Shown here: positions 1-11,600 of the stretch, one piece after another
Position numbering within the stretch: position 1 is the stretch's first letter
How the letters are laid out: the number at the start of each line of letters is the position of its first letter
NCBI RefSeq assembly: GCF_016086655.4
Contig: NC_052134.2
Coordinates: 10,664,001 to 10,728,000, forward strand
Direction of reading: 5' to 3'
Length of the DNA stretch: 64,000 nt
Source of the DNA: Lepeophtheirus salmonis
Taxonomy: Eukaryota > Arthropoda > Copepoda > Siphonostomatoida > Caligidae
The notes under the pieces: model-generated
What the model was told of the DNA's origin: nothing
Seen by the model: the letters and a program-made list of their open reading frames with translations, nothing else
Databases searched by the model: none
Made by a program: the position numbers and the translations under genes

Positions 1-699
1 CAACATATTTTCTGAAATAATGAAGAATTTTTAGCAATAAGTTATTCTTCTTTTTTAGTTTAAAAACACGTAATAGATGGATTACCTTTGGAATAATATA
101 GTTGTTCAAAGATATCATTTTAGCTTTGAATTAATAGGGCGAACGGCTGTAGAAAGATGGTAGTCTTCCCTACTTTAGATAAAATGCATTTTTGATTCAT
201 TTCAGTATTGTTCCCTCACCCATGTGTCAAGTAACTTTATTTTGAATCTTGTCTTTAAAATTGGCCATTGTTTCTCCAAAAGGGCGCAGTAAGAACTTAG
301 AACCACTATTTTCCTGTAGGCATATCTAAACCAACTCTTTTTTAATTAACTTTATTGTTTGATTGAATTACATAAACATTTTATATGGGAAATAGAAGAT
401 TTTAAATTTATAATGTTCTCATTTTCTAAATATCATGTAAAAAAAAGTTTTTAGAAATAAGATAAATAGTGTTATAAGTGTTATAGATCCAGGATCCCCT
501 TGGTGAACGCCTCTTTTGTTAAAGAAAAACTTCAATAATATTTAATAAAATTAATATAATCATTAAAACCTTTTATATTCAGACTTTGGATAATATACCG
601 ACGGGTATTAAATGCTTTATCAAAGTCGATTGCATGTAATGTCACATTTTCGCCTGATTCTAAAAGAGTTTGTAGGGATAAAGTGATTTCGTCAATTCC

Positions 700-992
700 G
701 AATCGTCCGCAAGAGGTGGTTGGAGGGTTTTTTGAGGGTAGTAAAAAAAACAGTAACTAAGGAATGTTTGATTTTTATTTGAAAACTTTTTCGTGATGAT
801 GAAAAAATTTTAAACGAAAATACCGAAATAAATTGAATTTAGATAATTATAAATTATTTTTTTAATTTATTTCTAAAAATTTAATATTTGAATTATTTTA
901 TACCTCAAAATTTCCAAAATTTTACTTTTGGGATTTTTTTGCAAAAACAAAGCCCCTCAAAAAAAAAAAAAAAAAATTCCACAACCCTGCCA
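700..992. repeat. MITE-like dispersed repeat, member 1
   Basis: A GTCCGCaAGAGGTGGttGG start, a long A/T-rich middle of stuttered AAAATTT words and a CACAACCCTGCC end resemble the element at 34691-35082 (starting AGGGTTGTCCGCAGG) and the one at 49463-49818 (starting GGGGCGTCCACAGG). It has no coding capacity. Short inverted ends and size suggest a non-autonomous DNA transposon, but the termini of this copy are blurred. Confidence 0.4.
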
Positions 993-1018
993 TGGTTTTT
1001 TTTTTTTTTTTTTTTTTG
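957..1018. repeat. facing poly-A and poly-T runs
   Basis: A run of about 19 A and a run of about 22 T are separated by about 20 bases, so the strand can fold back on itself. This is a likely slippage or assembly-error site at the end of the MITE-like repeat. Confidence 0.8.
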
Positions 1019-3325
1019 ACGAAATCGTATTTATTTGAGCTTGTAATTAAGGGAGAGGCGGTTATTAATTTATAAAAATGAGGAAATTAAGTTTTAGCAA
1101 AAAATGTTGAATGAAAAATGATTTTTTTAGCACTCTGGAAAAGATAAAAAAATTGCCAGCATTGAAGTGTATTGAAGTGTCTAATTTTTAAGGGAATTCA
1201 ATCTACTGTGGTATTATTACGGAAAAATTATGTTTGTAAAATTTCAGCATCTAAATTTTTGACCTCTATAGCTATTTGAAAATTACTTTTTTAATGACAT
1301 TCTCTATTTGTAAAGGGATTCAGAAATTTCAATTTTAAAGTTATGGTCCTGAATTTCAGAAGTTTAATTAAAGTTCACTTTCTCAAGTGAAATATGAGAA
1401 TATAATCCTTTATTTTCATTTTGAAGTAAAATTAATTGTAGCCCAACGAAATACTTCATATACTTAGACAATCAAATCCAATTTACTAACCTCCAAATCG
1501 AATCAAATAAGTATTAGAACACATTCCTGAATTTTATTGTAAATGGTTAAAGTAATAGAAATTACTCTGAAAAAAACGAATGTATACCTAGTTGGACAAC
1601 GGATAATAATAGAAACTTGTTATGAAGTAAGGAGAAGAAATAAAAACTAATTTTATAGAAAAATATTCAATATGACTGAAGGATATCAAACTTCTATGAA
1701 AATACCATAACGAGTATTTTTAATATTCTTAATGTATGTTTGGATTGATGTAGCGTTATATAACAATTCATTTTTCAGATTGTATCCAGATTAAATATGC
1801 GTGAAGATGTGTATTTTCATATATATAGGGTCAACATCCCATTTCATTGTATAATACAATGAATTCTGACTTATTTAGTCTACACCTATCTCTAAAGAAG
1901 CCATATTTAACATTGGAAGTAAATCACGCAATATTAATAATTTCATAAAATATACCACTTGGGGTATGATTCAAAATGATTGATTGGTTCCAGTTGATTT
2001 TCATTTCATATTTCAAGGTCTAAGGGAAAGATATTTCTACCAAAAAAAAAAGTTTCAATTTCATTATAGTGTCAACTTCCTATGGCAATCACCATCATGG
2101 ACCTATGAAATTGTATTTATTGATGCTCTCATAACTTTGACCAAGAAATCATTTAATTCATTCCTGAAACTTTTTTTAGTTAGATATGATCAATTTTCTG
2201 ATCATATCAAAATCTTCAAATCTTCTCTGTCGATGGAATCATTCGGTTAGTTTGAGAAGAACATTTATTTATACAATTATGTTTGAATTAGTTGAAAGAC
2301 TGGCTGGCTGGCTGGAAAATATCTTGGTTATCTCAAGGATGTATTGTATTCAAATCAAAATAAAGTTACTTTATTTTGAATATTAATTTTTCTATAAAAA
2401 ATTTGTGGATGTTGCTAATCGGAGGAAAGTACAGTGGCTCTGATCATTTTAGTATCCAAAGTATTCAGTTGGGCTACAATTTTTTTTCTTCAAAATGAAA
2501 AAAAAGGATTATATTCTTATGTATCACTTGAGAAAAAGAACTTGAGGCAGGCTTTTCAAATTCACAGCCCTAATTTTAAAATTCAAACTTCCAAAGTGCA
2601 TATAGAAGTAAAACAACGCTGTTGAAGACTGAAACTTTAGAACCATAACTTTTTCTTTAAAATACAGCATTAGATCGAATTAATAGGGCCCCCTAGAAAT
2701 TAGACACCCCAGTACACACGCTAAAATAATATTTTAGAGTAAGTTGACCTAATTGTGATCTTTGACCTTTTTATTATCTTTAAACTTTACTTTATAAGCT
2801 TAAAATGTGAAATAACTATTGGGTTAAGCATTAACAGGCTTTAATGATTACGACATTAGTAGTTTCTTCTTATGATTTTGAAAAAAATATTAAAAATATA
2901 CGTATTAATGGGTGAAAAAGTATTTTTGGGGTTAAAGTGGGGGGTGGGGGATTGTCAGAATTTTTTCTTTTCCAGAGTGTTTAAAAACTCATTTTACATC
3001 CGAAAAGTTGGTATAAAATTGAATATGATTTTAACAACTTCCCCTCCTCTTATTGTAATAACTTCTGCAGTTATTCGACTCAATCCCGACCAAGTGGAAG
3101 GTATCAATGTAATGCTGAAAACTTTGCAATGTCACAGAAAAATAATGAAAAAATCACAACAACGTCTTAGACCAATATATTTATTAAAAGGTATTCAGTT
3201 TAGTAACCAACATTTTCAAAAATAGTCTAAACTTATTGAAGTTCAAGAAAGAGCCAATTTATTTAAATATTTGGTAATATAATAAATATTTTGATCAAAT
3301 GGAATATATATAATAAATTGTACTT

Positions 3326-4130
3326 TCAACATTGACCACATACTTTAAGACACCTATTTTTGATGAAATCATATTTGCAATAATCTTTAAGGGTTGTACA
3401 ACTCTCATCAGCAATTTTGTTCTCACATACTAAACATTTTTGTAAATATTTCTTACGCTTAGCAGTTGTAGTTGATGGTGCAGGTGCTAGAGATGAAGCT
3501 GTGGGTTCTGGAGATGTAGTAGAAGCTTGAGCTGTGACAGCATCTTGGCATTCATAGGCTGCTTTGGTCTTTTGAACATCCAAATCACTCATTCCACTTC
3601 TATTTGGAATGCGAGCAGTTGTCGACTTTTTCAATGAAATTGTGTTTTGACCATTAGTTGAAAAGCTAATAACAGGGAAAATTACTTTTTTAAATTAATA
3701 AAATCTTATATGGTTTTTGATGGACCTTACTATGTAAGTCCATAGTGCATAATTGATCCATAATCGTAGGCCATTCCAAAGGTTGAAGTTCTAAATCCAG
3801 CATAACAGTTGTCATATTGATCAATGCCTACATTTCCACAGTATGGAATAGTAGCAGCTTCATTCTCCCCAAGAGCTCTCCAAAAGTTGCTATAGGTTCC
3901 ACTTCGTATATTTTCCCAACTAATTGTAACATATTGGTCTCGATCAGGTCTGGTTTGCTCATGGGCAAATCCAAGGATGTGGAGCAATTCATGAGCAATA
4001 ACGCCCAAATGCTTATTAAAAAATTCAAAGTTATTGTCGATCATAGTTTTTTACATAATGAAAATCGTTTTACCACACAGCCATTGCTCTGTAAGTGAAG
4101 GACACTTCTTGATCTCCTACTATTGTAATT
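3326..4130 (-). pseudogene. astacin-ShK protease copy A, 5'-truncated
   Basis: This is a partial copy of the astacin genes at 6537-7871 and 44581-45915. Only the last 58 or so bases of exon 1 remain (about 4073-4130). Signal peptide, promoter and most of the N-terminal catalytic half are missing, and homology stops abruptly at 4130, the edge of the outer palindrome arm. Exon 2 (3731-4011) is open and keeps the zinc motif HELLHILGFAHEQ and the Met-turn SIMHY. Exon 3 is 3457-3665 and the last exon is 3326-3429, ending in TGA. The exon for the first ShK domain is gone. The two flanking introns have collapsed into 27 bases (3430-3456) that are in frame and lack a stop, so exon 3 reads straight into the remaining ShK domain. 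Without a start or promoter it is probably not expressed as a protease. Its 3' UTR (to about 3240) still resembles copy B. Confidence 0.8.
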
Positions 4131-4327
4131 AATATTAATGATAACAACAATGAGAAAAAAAAATCCCGTTCAGATTACCAACTAAAAGGACGGTAAGCAG
4201 CTAGAATAAAACTGATTTTTATGAATTCCTACAAAAATAACAAAGCAAATACAGTATATGACTCAATGACATTTTGAGTAATCAAGAAACGGATCTCTTA
4301 ACATTTCACAATTACATGCAGTTATCA

Positions 4328-4421
4328 GGGGCGTTCGCAGGATTATGTATATATATATTTATATTTTGGGGGTGGATGTCTTGGGTTTGGATTTGCTTTT
4401 TCAAAAATTCACAGCTATTTG
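4328..4421. repeat. truncated MITE-like repeat
   Basis: Starts GGGGCGTTCGCAGG and runs about 94 bases, matching the right end (inverted) of the complete element at 49463-49818. It stops inside the element and joins directly to an intron of pseudogene D, so it marks the left-arm deletion breakpoint. Confidence 0.75.
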
Positions 4422-4810
4422 TAATTATAGTGAAAAAATCGACAAATGTTAAGATGCCTAACATAAGAGGAATTAGTAATTTTGGATGATTTAAAAGCCA
4501 GAATCAGCTTATGAATCTGAAAGTATAAGGACTACTTAATATCCTACAAAAATAATAAACGACCTTTTATTTTTTAGCAGCTTGTTTACACTTATAGGTA
4601 TTGTAGCTACTATAACAATTACTCTGGAAGACACAAATACATTAATAAACATAGTAAAAAGACATATCTCAATTGTGGTATGTATTTAATTTTCTTCTTT
4701 TAAATTGCAAAATAATTTATTTTAGCTTGTGAGAACAAACTGGATGACAATTGATTCAGTAAATTTACTCGTTATTGTGTAAATGGTTTAATTCAAAAAT
4801 TATATCAAAA
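4422..4810 (+). pseudogene. astacin paralogue D, 3' remnant (left arm)
   Basis: Residual 3' portion of the degenerate astacin D that is nearly complete in the right arm (47670-48777, minus). The first part (about 4430-4515) matches the linker after the catalytic domain, with the words KKST, MPN and ISNFG recalling the KKSTTARIPNRSGMSDL region of copies B and C. The next exon (4581-4677) corresponds to ShK domain 1 but is 97 instead of 99 bases, so it is frameshifted, and several cysteines have become serine or tyrosine. A last exon starts at about 4725 with a CEN motif and then hits a stop. The catalytic exons were removed by a deletion joining this point to the MITE at 4328. It lies tail to tail with copy B. 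Confidence 0.75.
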
Positions 4811-5556
4811 ATAATGTAAAAAGTGTTAATGTCTAATTTTTTTTATTAATATCAACAAATGTTTAAATAAATAGGGCAGCATTATTTAATTGTTTCATAT
4901 TTATTTACAATTATATTCATACATAATAGGGATTAGAGGTTCCAACTGCCATACGGGTTGACCACTTCTGAAGGGCTTGATCCTCTCCCAACGGGGATCA
5001 ACGGTCGTTTTGTTAAAATAATCTACATATATTAAAGATTATTTATTAGATTCATTTAGTAATGGGGTTAGCTCTAGGACTATTTGACAAAATATTTTTG
5101 CCTAATAACAAATTTGGGACTCTTGGCTCATAAATGATATTTAATATATTAACATATGCGATAACATATTTTAATTGTATTTCATTTCATATTATGATGA
5201 ATTGGTATTTTTCTTAGTCTCTTAGATTCGCCAATTTACAATAGAACAATTAATATGGTCATGCCATATAGGTAAATTAATAGAATATTCTTCAACAGAA
5301 TCATATTTTTTCTTTTCAAGTATAATTACCTATTAATGATCTTTATCACGTCGATACCTTTATTGTACGACACAATCTATCATCCGGTAAAAGACCCAAA
5401 ATTATCTAGAAGTTAGCGAAACAAGTCAATCATACCAACTGCTACTTATCTTTTTGATATTCCCGGACTATCATGATCATATTATTTATCTACAATTTTC
5501 AAAATGAAGTGCATATATAAATTTTATAGTATTAAAATCCATCTAGTAATTTCTTC

Positions 5557-5729
5557 GATACTGTACCAGGTGGTACAGTATCCAATTTGGAAAAGAAGAG
5601 GGGCTCTGTCAAAAAGGCCAAACTGGACCACGAGGAGTTAGATAAAACAGCCCAGGTAATTTCCTTTCAATGAGGGGCCATAAAAGAGATCTCGGGGTTT
5701 CACATCAGACTGTCCAGAGAGTATTATAA
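5557..5729 (+). mobile_element. Tc1/mariner transposase scrap with 26-bp palindrome (left arm)
   Basis: An 11-base inverted repeat with a 4-base loop (GATACTGTACC / GGTACAGTATC, 5557-5582) is followed by a lysine-rich frame and then, after a frameshift, ATG at 5670 encoding MRGHKRDLGVSHQTVQRVL and a stop. The words DLGVSHQTVQRV match the helix-turn-helix of Tc1/mariner-type transposases. No catalytic DDE part is visible. The same scrap is conserved inverted at about 46723-46896, so it predates the palindrome duplication. Confidence 0.6.
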
Positions 5730-6452
5730 TATTGCAAAGTAATTCTTTATTAAAAGCGAAGTTATACATTTGAATTTTGTATATGATGCCAAAAATTTCT
5801 TCATAAAAATATTAAGATGGTCAAAATTTATATTCCGGTCCTTTTCGAAATGGAGCATACTTCGTTTATTTATCAAAAATAATTAATTATGAAATAAACA
5901 TGCCGTATCAAGGGATACAGGGAATTGGCAGGTGACACCAATGTACAAAAGGACGCCTGTTTATATAAACACAATATATTTGCTTGTGGTTCGAATTTAG
6001 TTTCAATTTACAGACTTTTTGACTTTTCATGTTTGTTTATTTACATGTTCTACCTTTTTCACAAACAAATAAAGGATCAATAGTGTTAAGGCTTTTCTTG
6101 AATTGACTAGGTACTAGTTTTGAGGTACAAGTCAAGTCTTGAGTCTTACCTATCGATTCCAAGTCTCCATCTCTGGAAAATAGTAAGTCAAAACTTTAGT
6201 TTCCTATTGATATCTTCACATTCATATAATTATGTACAGTACACAGTTAAATCCAAATTTTCATTAACCAAAATTGTTCCTTTCCTCTATAAACCACCCA
6301 AACTACTGAGAATACTAATATATTAATGAATTTTTAGAATGATGTATTATGTATGTTATTTTTAAGTAGAAATAAACATTTACTGAACCTTAAAAAATAC
6401 AAAAAATAAGAAATCGAAGAGTCCAAAATTATGAAAATGTAATCAACAGTTA

Positions 6453-6458
6453 TTTATT
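6453..6458 (-). promoter_or_regulatory. polyadenylation signal of copy B
   Basis: AATAAA on the minus strand, about 80 bases after the stop codon. The equivalent lies at 45995-46000 after copy C. Confidence 0.5.
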
Positions 6459-6536
6459 TAAATATTTGGTAATATAAGAAAAATTTTGAGCACATACAAA
6501 AGGTTTATGTTTGTATATGTATAATAAATATGGGTT

Positions 6537-7871
6537 TTAACATTTTCCACATCCTTTTTGACAAAATTGACGGATAGAACTATATCCACAATATGCTTTT
6601 AGACTTGCACAACGCTCATCAGCAATTTTATTCTCACATACTAAAAAAGAGATGATTAATTAATTATTGAATACAAAAACCAAATGTAAATCACATACCA
6701 CAATTGAAGCAGGTCTTTTTACAATGTTGGTTAATATACGAGTGTTTTCCACAATAGGATGTATAGCGGCTACAATACTTAAATTCGTCAACACAAGCTG
6801 TAAAAAAAGAATAAATAATAATTATTTATTTTAAAATTTTGTAAATATTTCTTACGCTTAGCAGTTGTAGTTGTTGGTGCAGGTGCTAGAGATGAAGCTG
6901 TGGGTTCTGGAGATGTAGTAGAAGCTTGAGCTGTGACAGCATCTTGGCATTCATAGGCTGCTTTGGTCTTTTGAACATCCAAATCACTCATTCCACTTCT
7001 ATTTGGAATGCGAGCAGTTGTCGACTTTTTCAATGAAATTGTGTTTTGACCATTAGTTGAAAAGCTAATAACAGGGAAAATGACTTTTTTAAATTAATAA
7101 AATCTTATATGGTTTTTGGTAGACCTTACTATGTAAGTCCATAGTGCATAATTGATCCATAATCGTAGGCCATTCCAAAGGTTGAAGTTCTAAATCCAGC
7201 ATAACAGTTGTCATATTGATCAATGCCTACATTTCCACAGTATGGAATAGTAGCAGCTTCATTCTCCCCAAGAGCTCTCCAAAAGTTGCTATAGGTTCCA
7301 CTTCGTATATTTTCCCAACTAATTTTAACATATTGGTCTCGATCAGGTCTGGTTTGCTCATGGGCAAATCCAAGGATGTGGAGCAACTCATGAGCAATAA
7401 CGCCCAAATGCTTATTAAAAAATTCAAAGTTATTGTCGATCATAGTTTTTTACATAATGAAAATCGTTTTACCACACAGCCATTCCTCTGTAAGTGAAGG
7501 ACACTTCTTGATCTCCTACTATTGTAGCCAAGATTAGCATAGCATCCATCTCCGCCAGTGAAGATATCTACATAATTCGCTTCATTTGTTCTTTCAACAA
7601 ATTTGACACATGTTCGATCCGAAATGTGCTTAATAGAATCCATGATAGTTTGTCGATGTCTTGAAGAGAAACTTGAGCCGATTGTGTATGGAACAATTCC
7701 ATTGGGCCATCGATTGCTTCGTCCTCCAATAAAGTTCCTTGAATACATAGCAGCTCTGTCATGGGCATCCACCAGAACTCGACAGCTTCCCTCATCGGAA
7801 ACATTTTCATCACTCAAACAGAGTGAAAAGAATAATGAACTCAATAGCGTTATTACTAAATGATTCTTCAT
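6537..7871 (-). CDS. secreted astacin metalloprotease with two ShK domains (copy B)
   Basis: Predicted zinc endopeptidase of the astacin family (M12A). Five exons join cleanly at GT/AG sites: 7473-7871, 7130-7410, 6856-7064, 6699-6797 and 6537-6640, giving 363 residues and TAA. The start ATG (7871) opens a signal peptide (about residues 1-19, core LVITLLSSLFFSLCLS). A short pro-region and the mature-type RWPNGIVPY follow. Zinc ligands are H140, H144 and H150 in HELLHILGFAHEQ, and the Met-turn is SIMHY with Met 221. A Thr/Ser/Pro/Ala-rich linker leads to two ShK domains of six cysteines each, one per exon, the last ending at the C-terminus. The first intron is only 62 bases. The protein differs from copy C at about 11 of 363 positions (5 in exon 1, 2 in exon 2, 4 in exon 5), and no residue of the active site is lost. 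A TATA-like box lies at about 7918-7926 and AATAAA at 6453-6458. The propeptide is shorter than in typical astacins and no FxGD aspartate switch is obvious. The natural substrate is unknown. Confidence 0.88.
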
Positions 7872-7915
7872 TGTGATCAATTGAAAGCGATCTGAAGCAA
7901 TTCAAAAGATTTTGA

Positions 7916-7930
7916 TTAATATATACCTTT
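7916..7930 (-). promoter_or_regulatory. TATA-like box of astacin copy B
   Basis: Read on the minus strand, GGTATATATTAATC lies about 50 bases upstream of the ATG at 7871. The identical word precedes copy C at 44525-44538. Position and conservation suit a core promoter, but homology between the arms ends only about 55 bases further upstream, so the two genes share little other upstream sequence. Confidence 0.45.
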
Positions 7931-7983
7931 TTCTATATTTTCAAATAGATACACAAGTGTTTTTGAGGCTAATATTCCTTTAC

Positions 7984-8410
7984 AGCTCTAATACCTTCAA
8001 AATTCCAATTAAAACAAAAATGTGTTTTGAAAAAGATCAATGTTGTTCAATTCTTGGACATTTATGGTCAACTATGTGCAGAATTTGGTAAACTTTAGAT
8101 TTTAATCGATCAAATAGTATAATTTTTTAGAATTATATCCACTGATATAGTCATGATTGGACTGGTGGATTTTTTTCCCTATGCACAATGAATGATAAAG
8201 AAAATATGAAATATAAAAAAAAACGTCAACACTTCATTTACATAAAAAACCATTGAATCAAAAATGTGATGTCATACTATAAAGAAGTGTGTTCGTATGT
8301 TAGATTTTATAATTTATAACTGTACTTTATGTATTTATGCTAAATAAAATAATCTATTTATACTTTGAATTATAACCTTAAAAGGTTGAATTGTAATAGT
8401 ATAACATCAC
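7984..8410. repeat. dispersed non-coding repeat, member 1
   Basis: From about 8040 onward this aligns in the same orientation with 58180-58540: shared words include CATGATTGGACTG, GTGATGT.ATACTATAA and a run of TAAATAAAATAAT-type sequence, with many substitutions. The opening CTCTAATACCTTCAAAATTCC recurs in several forms inside 57380-58560. It is not coding. Confidence 0.65.
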
Positions 8411-8701
8411 CCCTGGACCTCTGATTTAATTTTAACAACTATCTCACTGATAAAGAAACTTGTGGCACTGACAATAAGGTATTTATATTATAAAGAAATT
8501 TGGAGAGATAGCGATTATGTCTTTGAAATAGTTACAGATCCGTGCTTTATCCACCACATTGTGCCAAGGACAGTTAGTAAAGCATAACTTTCGGGAGTCA
8601 AACTCAAATGCCAAAGGTGCTTCTTTTTTTGCCATATTAATCAATATTATTCTTAAAAAAAAGATGAGCCCCTTTGAATACGAAAAAGTGCTCAAAAAAC
8701 A

Positions 8702-9283
8702 ATGTCAGAAGACCAGTCATCCGAAGTAGAAAAATACTCTCATAACATTGGTTCTATTATTAATACCAATACCGCTTCCAAAGAACCCGATTCGGTACCT
8801 CAGGGGGAGGGAATACTTAATGATAATAATAGGGGAGGGCTCGAACGCTCTGTCACTTGTACTAAAGGCAAAAGCCAAGCCACACATGATGATCCTAATG
8901 CTGATTCTATTACCCCCTCTAAAGAACCATCTTCGGTTCCTGAGGAGGAGGAACTGTTTAAAAACAAAGGCAATGCCCCACAAGATGGTGAGGTAGCAAA
9001 TAATGATCCTTTTAGGCATCTTTTCATCAATGAGAGTGATGTTAATAGTCCTCAAAATGAAATTACACCGAGGGATGCCCCCCTGAGTGTTAACAAGGCC
9101 AACAATAGCCTAGCCCGACAATCTCATAGAGTCTGTCCGGATGAGATATGCAAAAGGAGAAGTAGGATTAGTCCCAAAAAACCGAATAAACCACATCTCA
9201 ATTTCTCAAAGGAATTGGAACATTACACTCGTTCCTATTCATGGGTAAAAGAAATAATCCTGATACGGGTCATTCTCCAATAA
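8702..9283 (+). pseudogene. LINE first open frame
   Basis: A 193-residue open frame, acidic and rich in Ser, Asn and Pro, containing a repeated motif (SKEPDSVPQGE and SKEPSSVPEEEE about 47 residues apart). It precedes the endonuclease region in the same direction, so it is most simply the ORF1 or ORF2 N-terminus of the element. There is no zinc knuckle or RRM that I can see, so its function is not assigned. Confidence 0.45.
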
Positions 9284-9454
9284 GGAGTGGAAAGCAATAA
9301 TATGATTCCGAATCCTCATCTCAGGAATCATAGTCTTAGTTTCTCCCTTATTTCTAAATCTATCATTATGAATACAGGTCTGGAACCTTTATATTCACTT
9401 AACCAAGAGTAGACCAGAATCACTGATTTTTATTTGGAACCACTATCCAATGAT

Positions 9455-10113
9455 TTTAAATCGACCACTATGAGCATTAAAAACTACTTTTTTTAGACAC
9501 TAGGGGGAAGTAGGAAATCGAGAAGTGCCTTAATGAGATATCTTCTGTCTATGGATCCAGACACTATGTGTCTTCAGGACATATAATCAAAAGTTTCATC
9601 CTCTTCAAATCCAAATTGTCCTCTCTGCCTTCCAAAAAATTTGCATACCTTTGTTACTGGAGATAACGACAATAGGGGTGTTCTGACTCAAATCATGAAA
9701 AAAGTTAATGATGTTATTTTTGTAGAGAGTGATTGGAATAAAATATATATGACCATGAATAGAGTGACGTTTTCCGTAATTAATATATATGGACCAAATG
9801 AGCTGCCCACTCCTTTCTTCCAATCTGTTTCCCTTCATATTAATTGGAGATGGAACGTTTACCTTGACGGGTTGACAAATCAATATCCACATTTAAAAGT
9901 CTTGGGTGAGCATTGTGTGAGGTTTAAATTAGTGGGCATCTTAAAAAATCACTGTCTAGAAGAAAAAGTATCCTGGCAAAGAAACAAAGATTCTTCTCGG
10001 ATTGACCTGTCGTTAATGTCCAACAACCTAAACAAAACTGTTGACAGATCAATATATCTACCTCAGCCAGCATCTGATCATAAACAATATAACTCAGCTT
10101 CTATTATCATTTG
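9455..10113 (+). pseudogene. LINE endonuclease domain (EEP fold), broken
   Basis: The frame contains LLSMDPDTMCLQDI (compare the family's 'D.iclQEt' start), DNDNRGVLTQI, FSVINIYGPN, SRIDLSLMSN and a terminal PASDHKQY. These are the ordered landmarks of the exonuclease-endonuclease-phosphatase domain of non-LTR retrotransposons: the Q/E metal-binding strand, SRGV-like, NxYxP, SRID and SDH. A stop near 9585 separates the first motif from the rest, and the catalytic Glu of the QE motif is Asp, so it is inactive. Confidence 0.72.
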
Positions 10114-10559
10114 AAACGGCGTTTATTTAGTTTATCAAGACTGATTCTTGTTATAAGTCAAAATTCCTCGCAAAACAAGTAATACACATTCTATCTCGAG
10201 CTATACAAACTTTTAATTCAGATTTTTTTCGGGAGATGAAAGAAGAAAAACGAATATATCAGAACAAAAAATATATATATTTTAATCTAGCTCTTAATTT
10301 ACTCGAACATTTACGGGAACTACTCTTAATTCATTTAGAATAGCTGAAATAGCCAAGAAGGAGAAGATTTAAAAATGTGTCCTGACAAAACAAATAATCA
10401 GTTCCTGGGATAAAAAAGAGTATTACTAATGACAATGTAATTACAAGCCCAAAAGATATTTTAAAATATTTTCATTCCTGTTTTGAATCAGTAGTCCAAA
10501 CTGAGATGATTTTTTTCCTCTAAAAGACGTGGATATGGCCTGAAGAATAACATCTATTC

Positions 10560-11600
10560 AATGGAGAATATTAAGAATTTCATCATCATGAAAAAGTTTA
10601 AAGCTAACAAAGCGGCCGGCCCAGATGGAGTTTCTGGAGAGCTTTTTACGATGTGCCCAGATGAAATTATGCCTTTCTGTATAGAATGAGTTGTACGATC
10701 AAAAAGACGAGTAGAATGCCTGCATCTTTCAAAAGAGGAAGAATACCTTTGATTTGTAAAGGAGGAGATGGGTCGGACTTCAATCACTGGAGGCTTATTA
10801 CAGTATTGAAGGCATATTACAGAATTTTATCCGGAGTTTTGGCTACGCAAATGGAGCCCATATTAATAGGGCTCCATCACAGACCATCACAGATAGAAAA
10901 ATTTCCTATCTGTCACGAAACTTCTAAGCAGCTATCGAATCAGTTAGTAATAGAAAAAAATATGGAGCTAATATCGGAGTTGATTCGATAAATCATTGTC
11001 ATGTTCTCAAAGCTATTAAGAGACTTTTAAACAAAAAGTATTTTTAATCTTGTGCGGGCACTTTTACATAAGGTTTCATCTACTAATTCGTAAAATGGAG
11101 TAGAAAGTAAGCCAATTAATTTGGAAAAAAAAGCTGCAGACAAGAATGCATCCTCTATTCAGTGCATCCATAGAAGATTTAATCATACAGGTTTTAAAAA
11201 AGTACGGGGGGTTTGGTGGTTATTTTAATAACAACCCGCAAAAGATCGATGCTTATGCGGATGATGCCGTCTTAACAGTAGAAGCTAATTCAGAGTCACA
11301 GCTTCTCAAAAGAATCAATATCCTGCTGGACTTCTTTGAAAGTATTAGAAAAGATCTGGTTTGAGACTCAACAGGCAAAAGACCTCCATTCTTCCTCTGG
11401 TTGCTTGGAAGCCAAGTGAGGATCAAAAAGAAAGAAATTGTCAAGTCAAAAATGAAATTGTGATCTTGGGCATGATTTGGGAGTGTCAAAGCGTTCATAT
11501 TTTTAATTGGTATTCTATAAATTCTGCTATTTCCGAAACCTGTCTTGGTGGAGACATTTGAATCGTCAGAAAAGAATTGATCTATATAACACACAATTAG
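10560..11600 (+). pseudogene. LINE reverse transcriptase domain, broken
   Basis: Visible motifs in order: KFKANKAAGPDGVSGELF (about 10591-10650), the fingers motif of non-LTR reverse transcriptases; RLITVLKAYYRILSGVLATQM (split across frames, about 10790-10852); and DAYADDAVLTVE (11247-11282), which carries the catalytic YADD. Frameshifts separate them, and stops fall between about 10690 and 11145. A continuation (KTSILPL..WKPS, 11370-11410) resembles the palm/thumb. This copy is dead. Confidence 0.78.

Larger units (their letters stand above)
1..3240. other. A+T-rich region with no recognised gene
   Basis: No known gene is recognised here on either strand. Several short open frames exist (for example 1984-2250 and 2872-3225, both plus), but they show no familiar domain, signal peptide or exon pattern, and they sit in low-complexity A+T-rich DNA. 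The stretch holds a MITE-like repeat at about 700-992 and facing homopolymer runs at 957-1018, noted separately. The frame at 2872-3225 contains a pyrimidine-rich CTTCTGCAG (about 3062-3070) that could be a splice acceptor, but nothing else supports an exon. Confidence 0.6.
4128..7983. repeat. palindrome pair 1, left (outer) arm
   Basis: Inverted copy of 44468-50023. The shared ends are ATTAATATTAATG at 4128-4140 (partner 50011-50023) and TTCCTTTAC at 7975-7983 (partner 44468-44476). It contains astacin copy B, a Tc1/mariner scrap and the 3' end of astacin D. It is about 1.7 kb shorter than its partner because of one deletion at about 4421. Identity is very high by eye across both coding and non-coding parts. 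Confidence 0.93.

Noticed and set aside
2872..3225. 117-residue plus-strand frame with a possible internal acceptor
   Set aside because: No recognised domain and no donor or partner exon. Not enough to call a gene.
3817..4098. Frames on the strand opposite the astacin exons (also 7216-7497, 44955-45236)
   Set aside because: They are antisense shadows of the catalytic exon.
6120..6326. 68-residue frame nearly identical in both outer arms (also 46127-46333)
   Set aside because: It starts with TTG, has no domain, and its identity is explained by the high overall identity of the arms.
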